Made by a program: the position numbers and the translations under genes
In this document: piece by piece, positions 8,633 to 16,720 of the stretch
Numbering within the stretch: position 1 is the stretch's first letter
Layout of the letters: each line of letters begins with the position of its first letter
From: an uncultured Muribaculaceae bacterium
GTDB taxonomy: Bacteria > Bacteroidota > Bacteroidia > Bacteroidales > Muribaculaceae
Length of the DNA: 57,254 nt
Direction of reading: 5' to 3'
NCBI GenBank assembly: GCA_910587075.1
Contig: CAJUKE010000010.1
Coordinates: 14,248-71,501 of the forward strand
The notes under the pieces: model-generated
What the model was told of the DNA's origin: nothing
Seen by the model: only the letters and a program-made list of their open reading frames with translations
Databases searched by the model: none

Positions 8633-9415
8633 ATGGATAATCGTTTTGGAAGAGACGCGCTCTTTAACCGCACCGCCAGGCTCCTTGGCGACGACGTGCT
8701 CGCCCGCCTCGCCGGGGCGAGGGTGGCGGTTTTCGGCATCGGCGGCGTGGGGAGCTGGGCGGCGGAGGCGCTGGCCCGCACCGGGGTGGGGGAGCTGACG
8801 CTTGTCGATGCCGACAGCGTGAGCGTTACCAATATCAACCGCCAGGCACCTGCCACTTCCCTTACCGTCGGCGAGCCGAAGGTGGAGGTTATGGCCCGCA
8901 AACTGCTTGAAATCAATCCAGGGCTGAAGCTCGAACTGGTCGACGGGCGATACACCGCCGAAACCGCCGACAGCTTTGACCTCGGGAGCTACGACGCGGT
9001 GATCGACGCCATAGACTCACTGGCCGACAAAGCGCTGCTGATACTGCGGGCCACCGAGGCCGCGGCCCGGTGCGCTGGGCGCCCACGCCGCCCGCTGTTC
9101 GTCAGCTCGATGGGGGCCGCGCTGAAGCTCGACCCTACGAAAATCGCCGTGGCGGAGTTCTGGAAAGTGAGCGGATGCCCGTTGGCCGCCGCCCTGCGTC
9201 GCCGCTTCAAGAAGAGTGGCAACCTGCCGGTGCGCAAATTCCAGTGCGTTTACTCGCCCGAGCTCCTCGCCAACCGCGGCGCGGCGCTTGAGGGAGATAC
9301 CGCGATGACCTACGGCAAGGTGGCCGTCAACGGCTCCCTCTGCCACATCACCGCCATCTTCGGCATGACGCTCGCCGGCCTGGTAATCGAGGCCCTCGCC
9401 TCGCCCGAGCGTTAG
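8633..9415 (+). CDS. tcdA: tRNA threonylcarbamoyladenosine dehydratase
   Basis: E1-like ATP-dependent enzyme, 260 residues, that cyclises t6A37 in ANN-decoding tRNAs to ct6A. The nucleotide-binding loop GIGGVGSW (35-42) and the VDADSVSVTNINRQ strand-turn are typical of the ThiF/MoeB/TcdA group. The C-terminal GKVAVNGSLCHITAIFGMTLA helix pair fits TcdA rather than ThiF or MoeB. A GTG six bases upstream (8627) overlaps the promoter element, so ATG 8633 is used. The gene is divergent from the exonuclease operon with only 85 bases between starts, and it ends before a strong hairpin. Confidence 0.9.
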   Translation: MDNRFGRDALFNRTARLLGDDVLARLAGARVAVFGIGGVGSWAAEALARTGVGELTLVDADSVSVTNINRQAPATSLTVGEPKVEVMARKLLEINPGLKLELVDGRYTAETADSFDLGSYDAVIDAIDSLADKALLILRATEAAARCAGRPRRPLFVSSMGAALKLDPTKIAVAEFWKVSGCPLAAALRRRFKKSGNLPVRKFQCVYSPELLANRGAALEGDTAMTYGKVAVNGSLCHITAIFGMTLAGLVIEALASPER

Positions 9416-9435
9416 TCTTGGCGTCTGGAGTGCGA

Positions 9436-9473
9436 CAGCGGCGCGCCGCCCCGGGTGGGATGGCGCGCCGCTG
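9436..9473. terminator. GC-rich hairpin between convergent genes
   Basis: Perfect 12-base arms CAGCGGCGCGCC (9436-9447) and GGCGCGCCGCTG (9462-9473) with a 14-base loop. There is no T run on either side, so it is terminator-like by position rather than a textbook intrinsic terminator. Confidence 0.5.
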
Positions 9474-9492
9474 AGGATATGCGGGAGTGGGG

Positions 9493-9711
9493 TTATTTGT
9501 CCTGGGTGAGGCAGAAGAGGAAGTCCTTCTCGTCGTCGGGGTTGGTCTGCACGTCGACCTTTCCTTCGCGGGCGAGCCAGCCGATGGCGGCGAACACCTC
9601 TTTGTCCTTCAGTTTGGTTTCTTTCTTAAGCTGTTTGAGGCCGAGTACGTCGGCGGTCGAAAGCGCGTTCCAGACGAGTCCGGCCCACGCGCCGATTGTT
9701 TCTACGTTCAT
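9493..9711 (-). CDS. Small winged helix-turn-helix protein (DUF2582 type)
   Basis: A 72-residue protein of the short winged-helix family found widely in Bacteroidetes (DUF2582). MNVETIGAWAGLVWNAL is the first helix, followed by a helix-turn-helix (LKQLKKETKLKDKEVFAAIGWLAREGKV) and a two-strand wing (VDVQTN..DFLFCL). Members are usually annotated as DNA-binding regulators; target genes are unknown. It is a single gene with its own well-formed promoter at 9808-9840 and an upstream region rich in A and T. Confidence 0.82.
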   Translation of the reverse strand: MNVETIGAWAGLVWNALSTADVLGLKQLKKETKLKDKEVFAAIGWLAREGKVDVQTNPDDEKDFLFCLTQDK

Positions 9712-9807
9712 AGTTTGGAAATATTGATTAAAAGTTAGACATTATCACATTGGAGTGTGTGAAAAAACGGTGGTTTGTGTTTTGGCTATCCAATTGCTTT
9801 TCGGCGA

Positions 9808-9840
9808 CAAAGGTAGCTAAAAAATTGAGAATTATGCAAA
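9808..9840 (-). promoter_or_regulatory. Promoter of the winged-helix gene
   Basis: On the minus strand, TTTG (9837-9840), 21 bases, TACCTTTG (9808-9815). The leader before ATG 9711 is about 90 bases. The 303-base gap 9712-10014 holds only this promoter and that of rsgA; a 61-codon frame inside it has no coding character. Confidence 0.75.
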
Positions 9841-9957
9841 TACAGAGGCGATTAAGTTGCCTCGGTATGCCCTTCCCACTGCTATAAACAAACGGCAAAA
9901 TATTGGGGTTCAAAGATTTAATAAATTTTTACAAAACATAAAAAATACTCCGGGTGT

Positions 9958-9990
9958 TTTGGTGGAAACACCCCGAAAGTTGTAACTTTA
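9958..9990 (+). promoter_or_regulatory. Promoter of the rsgA operon with an inverted repeat over the -33 box
   Basis: TTTG (9958-9961), 21 bases, TAACTTTA (9983-9990). The inverted repeat GGGTGTTT (9952-9959) / AAACACCC (9966-9973) covers the -33 box and could be an operator. Confidence 0.65.
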
Positions 9991-10014
9991 CGCCAAATTA
10001 ACCGAATTGACGAA

Positions 10015-11013
10015 ATGGCCAAGAAACAGAGCCGCAAACCAGCCGCCGCGCCCGAAGTAAGGCGTTTCAAGGGACTCGTGGTTAAAAACACGGGTGCCTG
10101 GTACACCGTGCTCCCCGAAGGGGAGGACCCAGCGGGGCCGACGGTGAGCTGCAAAATCAAGGGTGCGTTCCGCCTGCGCGGAATCCGTACCACCAACCCG
10201 GTGGCCGTGGGCGACGTCGTCGAGGTCGCCCTCGCCGCCGATGGAAGCGCCTGGATCACGGCTATCGAGCCCCGGTCCAACTATATAATACGCCGCGCGT
10301 CGAACCTCTCGAAGGAGGCGAGCATCCTGGCGTCGAACATCGACCAGGCGGTGCTCGTAGCGTCGCTGGCGCACCCAACTACCTCCACCACTTTCATCGA
10401 CCGCTTTCTGGCCACGGCCGAGGCATACCGCGTGCCCGCCGTGCTGGTGATCAACAAAATCGACCTGCTTGAGTCGGATGATGACCGCGAACTGCTCGTG
10501 GCGGTCGAGAACCTCTACACTTCAATAGGCTACGAGGTGATACCCCTCTCGGCCCGCACGGGCGAGGGGATGGAGCGCCTCCGCGCCGCGCTGGCGGGCA
10601 AGAAATCGCTCTTCAGTGGCAATTCGGGGGTGGGGAAATCGACCCTGATCAACGAGCTGATTCCCGGCCTCGACCTCCGCACCGCCGAGATTTCCGACAT
10701 TCACGACCAGGGGATGCACACCACCACCTTCTCCGAGATGTTCCCCCTCCCCGGCGGTGGGTGGCTGATCGACACCCCGGGGGTACGAGGCTTCGGCACC
10801 ATCGAGATGGACGCCAAGGAGGTAAGCCACTATTTCCCGGAGATATTCGCGGCCTCGGCCGGATGCCGCTACGGCGACTGCTCCCACACCATCGAGCCGG
10901 GGTGCGCCGTGCTTGAGGCGCTCCGCGACCACCGCATTGCCCACTCGCGCTATACCTCGTATATGAGTATTTTGGCCGACGCCGCCCCCGACAAATACCG
11001 CAAACCATTCTGA
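10015..11013 (+). CDS. rsgA: Ribosome small subunit-dependent GTPase A
   Basis: Circularly permuted GTPase (332 residues) that checks late 30S subunit assembly. The order of motifs is permuted as expected: an N-terminal OB fold, G4 NKIDLLE near 145, then G1 GNSGVGKST (202-210), then G3 DTPG. The C-terminal zinc site is C284-x4-C289-x-H291-x5-C297. The start ATG 10015 gives a Lys-rich N-terminus common in the family. It is the first gene of an operon with the lipid kinase (13-base gap) and a Crp/Fnr-type regulator (11-base gap). Confidence 0.95.
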   Translation: MAKKQSRKPAAAPEVRRFKGLVVKNTGAWYTVLPEGEDPAGPTVSCKIKGAFRLRGIRTTNPVAVGDVVEVALAADGSAWITAIEPRSNYIIRRASNLSKEASILASNIDQAVLVASLAHPTTSTTFIDRFLATAEAYRVPAVLVINKIDLLESDDDRELLVAVENLYTSIGYEVIPLSARTGEGMERLRAALAGKKSLFSGNSGVGKSTLINELIPGLDLRTAEISDIHDQGMHTTTFSEMFPLPGGGWLIDTPGVRGFGTIEMDAKEVSHYFPEIFAASAGCRYGDCSHTIEPGCAVLEALRDHRIAHSRYTSYMSILADAAPDKYRKPF

Positions 11014-11026
11014 GCCACACTTCCCT

Positions 11027-12010
11027 ATGACCCACACCACCGACAACCGCCGGCGCGCGATGCTGATTATAAACCCGATTTCAGGTACCGGCTCCAAGGA
11101 TGGAGTCGAGGAGCTCGTGCGCGCCCGCCTGGCAAAGGCGGGAATCGAGGTAGAGACCCGCTTCACCGGCGCGCGCGGCGACGCCACGCGGTTGGCCGCC
11201 GAAGCCTCGACCCGAGGATTCGAGTCGGTACTCGCCTGCGGGGGTGACGGCACCATCAACGAGACTGCCCGCGCCCTCTGCGGCACCCGGACGATTCTCG
11301 GAATACTCCCCGCGGGCTCGGGCAACGGCCTGGCGCGCCACGTCGGGGTGCCGGTAGACATCGACAAGGCGCTCGACATCGTAACCGGTGGCAACGTCAT
11401 GCAGGCCGACTACGGCACTACCAACGGCAATCCGTTTTTCTGCACCTTCGGCCTGGGGTTCGATGCCGCCGTATCGCACCGCTTCGCCCGCCAGAGCCGC
11501 CGGGGCGTGCTGAGCTACATAAAGAGCACCCTCACGGAGTATCTGCGCTTCCGCCCGCAGACCTACACTATTTCGGCCAACGGCAAGCTGCTCACCGAGA
11601 AGGCTTTCCTGATAGCCGTGTGCAACGCCTCGCAGTGGGGCAACAACGCCTACATCGCTCCCGACGCGAGCATCACCGACGGGCTGCTCGACATAGTGGT
11701 GGTGCACTCCGGCACGCCGATCGACGCCGCCGTGATGGGGATGGATATTTTCACCGGCTACATCAACAAGAATACCATGGTGCGCGCCTTCCGCGCCCCC
11801 GCCGCGGTGATTTACCGCAACGCCACCGGAGAGGCCCACATCGACGGCGAGCCGATCTCGATGGGCGACATACTCGACATAAAATGCCACCGCCGGGCGC
11901 TGCGCATCTACGCCCCCGCCGACCGCGGCAGTTTCAAACCCATAATAACCCCGGTGCGCGAAATGGTGCGCGACCTGAAGCTGCACCTCAACCACCGCTT
12001 CCACCTCTGA
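11027..12010 (+). CDS. Diacylglycerol kinase-family lipid kinase (YegS/BmrU type)
   Basis: A 327-residue cytosolic lipid kinase of the DAGK catalytic family. The N-terminal glycine-rich segment INPISGTGS and the hallmark GGDGTINE with the following GILPAGSGNGLARH form the nucleotide-binding domain; a C-terminal beta-sandwich carries the lipid site. The family phosphorylates diacylglycerol, ceramide or sphingoid lipids. Because this organism makes sphingolipids, a sphingoid or ceramide substrate is possible but unproven. The first in-frame ATG is used; ATG at residue 12, directly before LIINP, is an alternative. Confidence 0.87.
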   Translation: MTHTTDNRRRAMLIINPISGTGSKDGVEELVRARLAKAGIEVETRFTGARGDATRLAAEASTRGFESVLACGGDGTINETARALCGTRTILGILPAGSGNGLARHVGVPVDIDKALDIVTGGNVMQADYGTTNGNPFFCTFGLGFDAAVSHRFARQSRRGVLSYIKSTLTEYLRFRPQTYTISANGKLLTEKAFLIAVCNASQWGNNAYIAPDASITDGLLDIVVVHSGTPIDAAVMGMDIFTGYINKNTMVRAFRAPAAVIYRNATGEAHIDGEPISMGDILDIKCHRRALRIYAPADRGSFKPIITPVREMVRDLKLHLNHRFHL

Positions 12011-12021
12011 GCGACACCGCG

Positions 12022-12585
12022 ATGGAGAATCGCTTCAACACATACATCAACGGACTTGACGTCGACTTCTGGCGCCGGCTATGCGTCGAACGCGGCGAGC
12101 CGCGCCATTACGCCAAAGGGGAGGCATTCGCCGTAGTGGGGAGTGTCGCGCCGTATGTGGGGTATATCGAGCGGGGAACCCTCAAATATCTCTGCTATTC
12201 GACCGACGGCACAGAGCACGTCGTAGGGCTGGAGTACACCGGGGAATTCGTGGCCGACTTCCCGTTCTCGCTCCGGGGGCGCCCGGCGCGGGTGTCGATA
12301 ATCGCCGACTCCCCCTGCGACATCCATTGTGTGCCCGTAAAGACCATAGTGTCGCTTATGGAGTCAGACCCGCGTGTCGAGGAGCTCGTGCTGCGCTCAA
12401 CCGAAGTGCTCTTCAACACCGTCTACGAGCGTTATTTCGACAACATCAGCAAGACCCCGCTTGAGCGCTACACATATCTCATCGACAACAATCCCGAAAT
12501 CTTCAACCTCTTCTCCCTGAAAGACATCGCCTCCTACCTCAACATCACCCCGACCCACCTCAGCCGCCTCCGCCGCAAAGCCTGA
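12022..12585 (+). CDS. Crp/Fnr-family transcriptional regulator
   Basis: A 187-residue regulator. Residues 10-115 form a cyclic-nucleotide-binding-type beta barrel (GEAFAVVGSVAPYVGYIERG, then a second strand set), a long dimer helix follows, and the C-terminal SLKDIASYLNITPTHLSRLRRK is the DNA-recognition helix-turn-helix of the Crp family. No Fe-S or haem ligands are evident, so the signal is unknown. The frame is open far upstream inside the lipid kinase gene, but only from ATG 12022 does it show the family start. It is the last gene of the rsgA operon. Confidence 0.87.
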   Translation: MENRFNTYINGLDVDFWRRLCVERGEPRHYAKGEAFAVVGSVAPYVGYIERGTLKYLCYSTDGTEHVVGLEYTGEFVADFPFSLRGRPARVSIIADSPCDIHCVPVKTIVSLMESDPRVEELVLRSTEVLFNTVYERYFDNISKTPLERYTYLIDNNPEIFNLFSLKDIASYLNITPTHLSRLRRKA

Positions 12586-12724
12586 GTCCCATCTCCATTT
12601 GAAATTTATCTAAAATGCAGTATGTTAGCGGATTGAGATGGCATACTTGTGCTTGGTTATTATGGTTGTCGCATCTCGTTCAGACTAATTTATGTGTTCT
12701 GTTATTAACTTTTAAGTTAATTCT

Positions 12725-12756
12725 TTTGGCTGCTATTTTTTTATGTGCTACCTTTG
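12725..12756 (+). promoter_or_regulatory. Promoter of the toxin-antitoxin-like pair
   Basis: TTTG (12725-12728), 20 bases, TACCTTTG (12749-12756). The predicted start of transcription lies near 12763, giving a leader of about 40 bases to ATG 12803. The gap 12586-12724 is AT-rich and shows nothing else. Confidence 0.75.
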
Positions 12757-12802
12757 CACAGGTGATAGTGCCATTTTTTTATTAATTAATGATTTAATAA
12801 CA

Positions 12803-13291
12803 ATGAAACAGAATTACTCCCTTGAATTAGTAGAGCAGCATCCTGCCGTGAACTTTTACAGCATTAAACTCGACAATTGCCAATTAACTGAATTAGAACG
12901 ATTTTTTGAGAAATTTCCGATAGGATGCGAATATGACCGCGATGTTGATGAGATTGTGGCGTGGCTCGATAAGATTGGTCAGAAGGGAGCGTTGGAGCGA
13001 TATTTTAAAAGTGAAGGCAGATATGGAGATGGCGTAGGTGCGATACCGCTTGAAATTGGCAATAATGTCAGGTTGTATTGTCTGCGCCTTTCGGACAACA
13101 TACTTGTGTTTGGAAACGGCGATGTCAAAGACTGTGAAAAATGGCAAGACAGTCCGAAATTGGCGGCGTATGTTGAAATGCTTATGGATACGAGCCGATT
13201 CATAAGGTCGCGAATGAACAACGGTGACATTTTACTGGTTGAAAAGAAAATATTAGGAAACTTAAAATTCACAAGACATGAAAAGGAGTAG
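12803..13291 (+). CDS. Putative toxin of a type II toxin-antitoxin pair (RelE/HigB-like)
   Basis: A 162-residue protein encoded in clearly AT-richer DNA than its neighbours. The C-terminal half has the pattern of RelE/HigB-fold toxins: NNVRLYCLRLSDNILVFGNG is the usual Arg-containing strand pair, followed by a helix (SPKLAAYVEMLMD) and RSRMNNGDI. The N-terminal 70 residues are not recognised. The next gene is a small XRE-type protein overlapping by 14 bases, the order seen in HigBA-like modules with the toxin first. The frame runs 20 codons further upstream, but that region includes the promoter, so ATG 12803 is chosen. The toxin assignment is inference from fold pattern and context. Confidence 0.62.
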   Translation: MKQNYSLELVEQHPAVNFYSIKLDNCQLTELERFFEKFPIGCEYDRDVDEIVAWLDKIGQKGALERYFKSEGRYGDGVGAIPLEIGNNVRLYCLRLSDNILVFGNGDVKDCEKWQDSPKLAAYVEMLMDTSRFIRSRMNNGDILLVEKKILGNLKFTRHEKE

Positions 13292-13544
13292 CATAATCGA
13301 AGCTCGGCGTGAAAGAGTTTCGCCAGATGTGCGCCGGCAGGTGGACATCTCATTCCTTATTGTCGATAGGATACATGAAATCTTGACAAGTAAGGGATAC
13401 AAACAGAAAGACCTTGCCCTTAAACTTGGAAAGAAGGAGTCCGAGGTGAGCAAGTGGATGCGTGGTACGCACAATTTCACGATAGAGACCCTTTCGTCAA
13501 TAGAAGTGGCGTTAGGTGAGCCTATTTTAGCTATTGCGCGATAG
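13278..13544 (+). CDS. XRE-family helix-turn-helix protein, putative antitoxin
   Basis: An 88-residue protein whose C-terminal 55 residues form an XRE-type helix-turn-helix (YKQKDLALKLGKKESEVSKW, then a fourth helix in NFTIETLSSIEVAL). Such proteins act as antitoxins that bind the toxin and repress their own promoter. It overlaps the putative toxin gene by 14 bases, so the two are translated together. A terminator follows at 13597. Confidence 0.78.
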   Translation: MKRSSIIEARRERVSPDVRRQVDISFLIVDRIHEILTSKGYKQKDLALKLGKKESEVSKWMRGTHNFTIETLSSIEVALGEPILAIAR

Positions 13545-13596
13545 CCGTCAAGCCATATGGAACCAAGTTCTTTAAGTTATATATGATGAATAATTA

Positions 13597-13637
13597 CAAC
13601 CGGGTGTCGCTGTAAGTGTCACTCGGTTGCTTTTTTT
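13597..13637 (+). terminator. Rho-independent terminator after the toxin-antitoxin pair
   Basis: Stem CAACCGGGTG (13597-13606) / CACTCGGTTG (13620-13629), 10 pairs with one G-T, followed by C and seven Ts. Confidence 0.85.
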
Positions 13638-13817
13638 AGCTGTGTATTCATTTGTGATTTCAGATTTAGCGTTGCGGCGATGGCGGTGTGGTTTTGGAAG
13701 GAGGCTTGGTGGGACCTGGAGGGGTGTTTTGGAGGGCGTTTGACAAAGTTTAACATCTACCCCCCCCGATGGTTGGAATTTTCAACATATGTTGAGGGAT
13801 TTGTGGTTTTTGTGTTG

Positions 13818-13825
13818 TAACTTTG
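13818..13825 (+). promoter_or_regulatory. Promoter -7 element of the TonB-dependent receptor gene
   Basis: TAACTTTG, about 95 bases before ATG 13921; no well-spaced -33 box. Upstream lie a perfect 12-base palindrome CAACATATGTTG (13783-13794) and a run of eight Cs (13760-13767). The rest of the gap 13638-13920 shows nothing else. Confidence 0.6.
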
Positions 13826-13920
13826 CGGCGCTATCGGGAAACTGTTTATAACGCTGTCGAATGTTTTCGCCCGATACTCATCTGTTCCCACCAATATTCA
13901 TCTAATGATGCTTACGGACT

Positions 13921-16353
13921 ATGCTTAGAGATGTTATGGCTTTTGTGAGGGCGGTGCTGGCGCTGATCGCGTCGCTGGTAGGCATGGCGGCTTCGGGCGC
14001 CGTGGTTTCGGGCAGGGTCGTGGCTCTGCCGGAACGGGAGCCCGAGGGGTTCGCGACGGTGGCGCTGTTCGCCGCCGGAGACACAGTCAGGCCCCTTTCG
14101 GCTGTCGCCGCCGATGAGGCGGGGCGTTTCACCCTGCGGGCCGCCGCGGCAGGCGAGTATGTCGCCAAGGTCAGCTCGGTGGGGCGCAAGGGCGCGTCGG
14201 TGAGGTTCGCGTTCGGAAGTTCCGATGTGGATCTTGGCGAGATCGCCCTCGAACCCGGAGCGTCGATGCTCGCCGAGGTAGAGGTGGCGGCGCAGCGTCC
14301 GCTCGTCAGCAAGGAGATTGACCGCATCGGCTACGACGTGCAGGCCGACCCGGAGTCCTCTACCTCGACCCTCACCGATATGCTGCGCAAGGTGCCCATG
14401 GTGTCGGTCGACGCCGAAGGTAACATCTCCGTGCGCAACCAGTCGTTCAAGGTCTATAAAAACGGCAAGCCCAACCATTCGTTCTCGAACAACGCCAAGG
14501 ATATATTCGCGGCCATACCCGCGTCGTCGATCAAGAAAATCGAGGTAATCACCGACCCGGGAGCGAAGGAGGATGCCGAAGGCACCGGCGCCATCCTGAA
14601 CATTGTCACCATCAACGACTCCCCGCTGAAGGGGGTGCTCGGCACGGCGTCGCTCGCCCTGAACACCCGCGTGCCGCTGCCGCTGCCGCGCCTGTGGCTC
14701 ACGTCGCAGATCGGCAAGGTTAACTTCTCGATTTCCGGAGGGTACAACCACCAGACTTACCGTGCCGGGCGTGACGCGGCTGATGCCCGGGGCACATACC
14801 ATACTACCGGCAACACACTTATCCAGCGTAGCTCGGGGCGCACCCGGAGCGACAACGGATGGGCCAACGTCGAGCTGAGCTACGACCTCGACTCGATGAA
14901 CCTATTCACGGCCGAGTTCTCCGTATGCCCTTACGCCGGGCGCTCCGACGGTAGCGACTTCGTCGCGATGCTCGACGGCGACCGAACCGTCTACAGCTAC
15001 ACCAACCGCTACAACCGCCCCCGCAACCGCTACACCGACCTCTCGGGGGTGTTCAACTACCAGCATTCGACCCGCCGCCCGGGTGAGACGCTGACGCTCT
15101 CCTACCAGGTTGCCTCCACCTCGCAGAGCCGCCATTTCGTTTCGAGCTACGAGGATATGGTGGATATGCCCGTGGCGTATACCGGGGTGGTGAGCGACAC
15201 CCGCCTCGACTTCGCCGAGCACACCGCGCAGTTCGACTGGACGCGCCCCATAAACCAGCACCATAAGTTCGACCTCGGGGCGAAATACATCCATCGCCGC
15301 AATCACTCGGTGAGCGACTACGACTATGTGGGGGCTGGAACCACGCACGACGATTTCGTGCACCGCACCCAGGTGGCCGCCGTCTACTTCGACTACCGCC
15401 TGGCCTACGGTTCGTTCAGCGCCCGCGCCGGCCTGCGCTACGAGTTCTCGCGGCTCGACGCCCGGTTTCCCGACGGGTCACGCCCCTCGTTCGGCAGCAA
15501 CCTCAACGACCTGGTGCCCGCTGCCTCGGTTATGTGGCAGCCCGACGATGCCAACTCGCTGCGCGCCAATTTCTCGACCTCCATCCAGCGCCCCGGCATA
15601 AGCTACCTCAATCCGGCGGTGACGGCCAGCCCCTATATGGTTTATTTCGGCAATCCCGACCTGGAGAGCGCCCGAGTCAACAACGTGTCGGTCAACTACT
15701 CGCTGACCAAGAACAAAATTTACCTCGACGCGTCGCTCTTCTACACCTTCGCCAACAACCAGCTTTGCGACGTGCGCTCCATGGAGGGTAACGTGCTCTA
15801 CCAGACCTACGACAACGGCGACCGCCAGCGCATGGCCTACGCCTCGCTATACCTCCAGTACACGCCTACTGACAAGACCCAGCTGATGTTCGGCGGCTCG
15901 GGAGGCTACGGGCGCTGCTTCTCGCCCCGCACCGGGGCCAAGGTCGAGCGCTGGGTATGGCACCCCTGGGTGCAGGTGTCGCAGAGGCTTCCCTGGAAAC
16001 TGCGCCTCACGGCCAACGCCCAGTACGGCAACGGATATGTCAACAGCGTGTACCAGTACAGCGAGCCCCTGGGCGCGGCCCGGTTCTGGTGGAACCTCTC
16101 GCTGCAGCGCTCCTTCCTGGCCAACGACCGGCTCACGGTGCGGCTCTACGCCAACAATCTCTTCTTCCCCTCGGCTGCCCGCTCGCGCGTCTACTCCGTC
16201 AACTCCGACTACACCGGGGTGCGCGACACCTACTCGTACCTTAACAGTTACGCCGGGCTGTCGGTGTCGTTCCGCTTCGGCTCCCTTCAGGCTGAAGTGA
16301 AGAAGACCGACCGCTCCATCTCCAACGACGACCTCCAGGGGAAGCGCCTCTGA
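13921..16353 (+). CDS. TonB-dependent outer-membrane receptor (outer membrane beta-barrel family)
   Basis: An 810-residue outer-membrane protein. After a signal peptide (to about residue 26) comes a carboxypeptidase-regulatory-like beta-sandwich (28-118, VSGRVVALPERE..GFATVALF), then a plug domain (about 130-220, TDMLRKVPMVSVDAEGNISV and IKKIEVITDPGAKEDAEGTGAILNI), then a large beta barrel to the C-terminus, ending in an aromatic-rich strand. This is the OMP_b-brl_3 branch common in Bacteroidetes rather than SusC, and no SusD gene is adjacent. The substrate (metal chelate, peptide or glycan) cannot be told from the sequence. It is a single gene between its own promoter and a strong terminator. 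Confidence 0.87.
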   Translation: MLRDVMAFVRAVLALIASLVGMAASGAVVSGRVVALPEREPEGFATVALFAAGDTVRPLSAVAADEAGRFTLRAAAAGEYVAKVSSVGRKGASVRFAFGSSDVDLGEIALEPGASMLAEVEVAAQRPLVSKEIDRIGYDVQADPESSTSTLTDMLRKVPMVSVDAEGNISVRNQSFKVYKNGKPNHSFSNNAKDIFAAIPASSIKKIEVITDPGAKEDAEGTGAILNIVTINDSPLKGVLGTASLALNTRVPLPLPRLWLTSQIGKVNFSISGGYNHQTYRAGRDAADARGTYHTTGNTLIQRSSGRTRSDNGWANVELSYDLDSMNLFTAEFSVCPYAGRSDGSDFVAMLDGDRTVYSYTNRYNRPRNRYTDLSGVFNYQHSTRRPGETLTLSYQVASTSQSRHFVSSYEDMVDMPVAYTGVVSDTRLDFAEHTAQFDWTRPINQHHKFDLGAKYIHRRNHSVSDYDYVGAGTTHDDFVHRTQVAAVYFDYRLAYGSFSARAGLRYEFSRLDARFPDGSRPSFGSNLNDLVPAASVMWQPDDANSLRANFSTSIQRPGISYLNPAVTASPYMVYFGNPDLESARVNNVSVNYSLTKNKIYLDASLFYTFANNQLCDVRSMEGNVLYQTYDNGDRQRMAYASLYLQYTPTDKTQLMFGGSGGYGRCFSPRTGAKVERWVWHPWVQVSQRLPWKLRLTANAQYGNGYVNSVYQYSEPLGAARFWWNLSLQRSFLANDRLTVRLYANNLFFPSAARSRVYSVNSDYTGVRDTYSYLNSYAGLSVSFRFGSLQAEVKKTDRSISNDDLQGKRL

Positions 16354-16400
16354 CGCCCCCTCGACACCCACCGCTCATACACTACCGCTTATAATAATCC

Positions 16401-16440
16401 GACACCCTTGGCAGCGACTGCCGGGGGTGTCAGCCTTTTT
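16401..16440 (+). terminator. Rho-independent terminator
   Basis: Fourteen-pair stem with two G-T pairs (16401-16414 with 16418-16431), loop CGA, outer arm GACACCC/GGGTGTC, followed by AGCC and five Ts. It ends the receptor gene. Confidence 0.85.
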
Positions 16441-16541
16441 GCTCTGGTTGCTGCCTAAATGCCGCTAAAAGCGATTTTGGGGTTTCTTTTTGGCGGTTTT
16501 GGAGGAAAATAGGTGTCGCCGCGAAGTTTTCTTTTATAAAA

Positions 16542-16573
16542 TTTGTATTTTTAAACATTTTTATTTTCCTTTG
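16542..16573 (+). promoter_or_regulatory. Promoter of the secreted-protein operon
   Basis: TTTG (16542-16545), 20 bases, TTCCTTTG (16566-16573; one mismatch to TAnnTTTG). It gives an AT-rich leader of about 140 bases before ATG 16721. The leader starts with a direct repeat of CAATCTCCG (16580-16588 and 16597-16605). No riboswitch is recognised. Confidence 0.55.
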
Positions 16574-16720
16574 CGCAGTCAATCTCCGATATACAACAAT
16601 CTCCGTAGTTTAATTATCAGATTTTCGTCGTCAAATCTTCTCCGGCACCTTTAATTAAGACAAATTCGCCGAAGAGCTATATTCCGATTATCTTAACAAC
16701 ATAAATTCAATATCTGGCTT

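Noticed and set aside
9728..9913. A 61-codon minus-strand frame in the gap before rsgA
   Set aside because: The region contains the promoter of the winged-helix gene and has no coding signature.
11081..12004. A 307-codon open frame opposite the lipid kinase
   Set aside because: Antisense shadow; the kinase carries all expected motifs.
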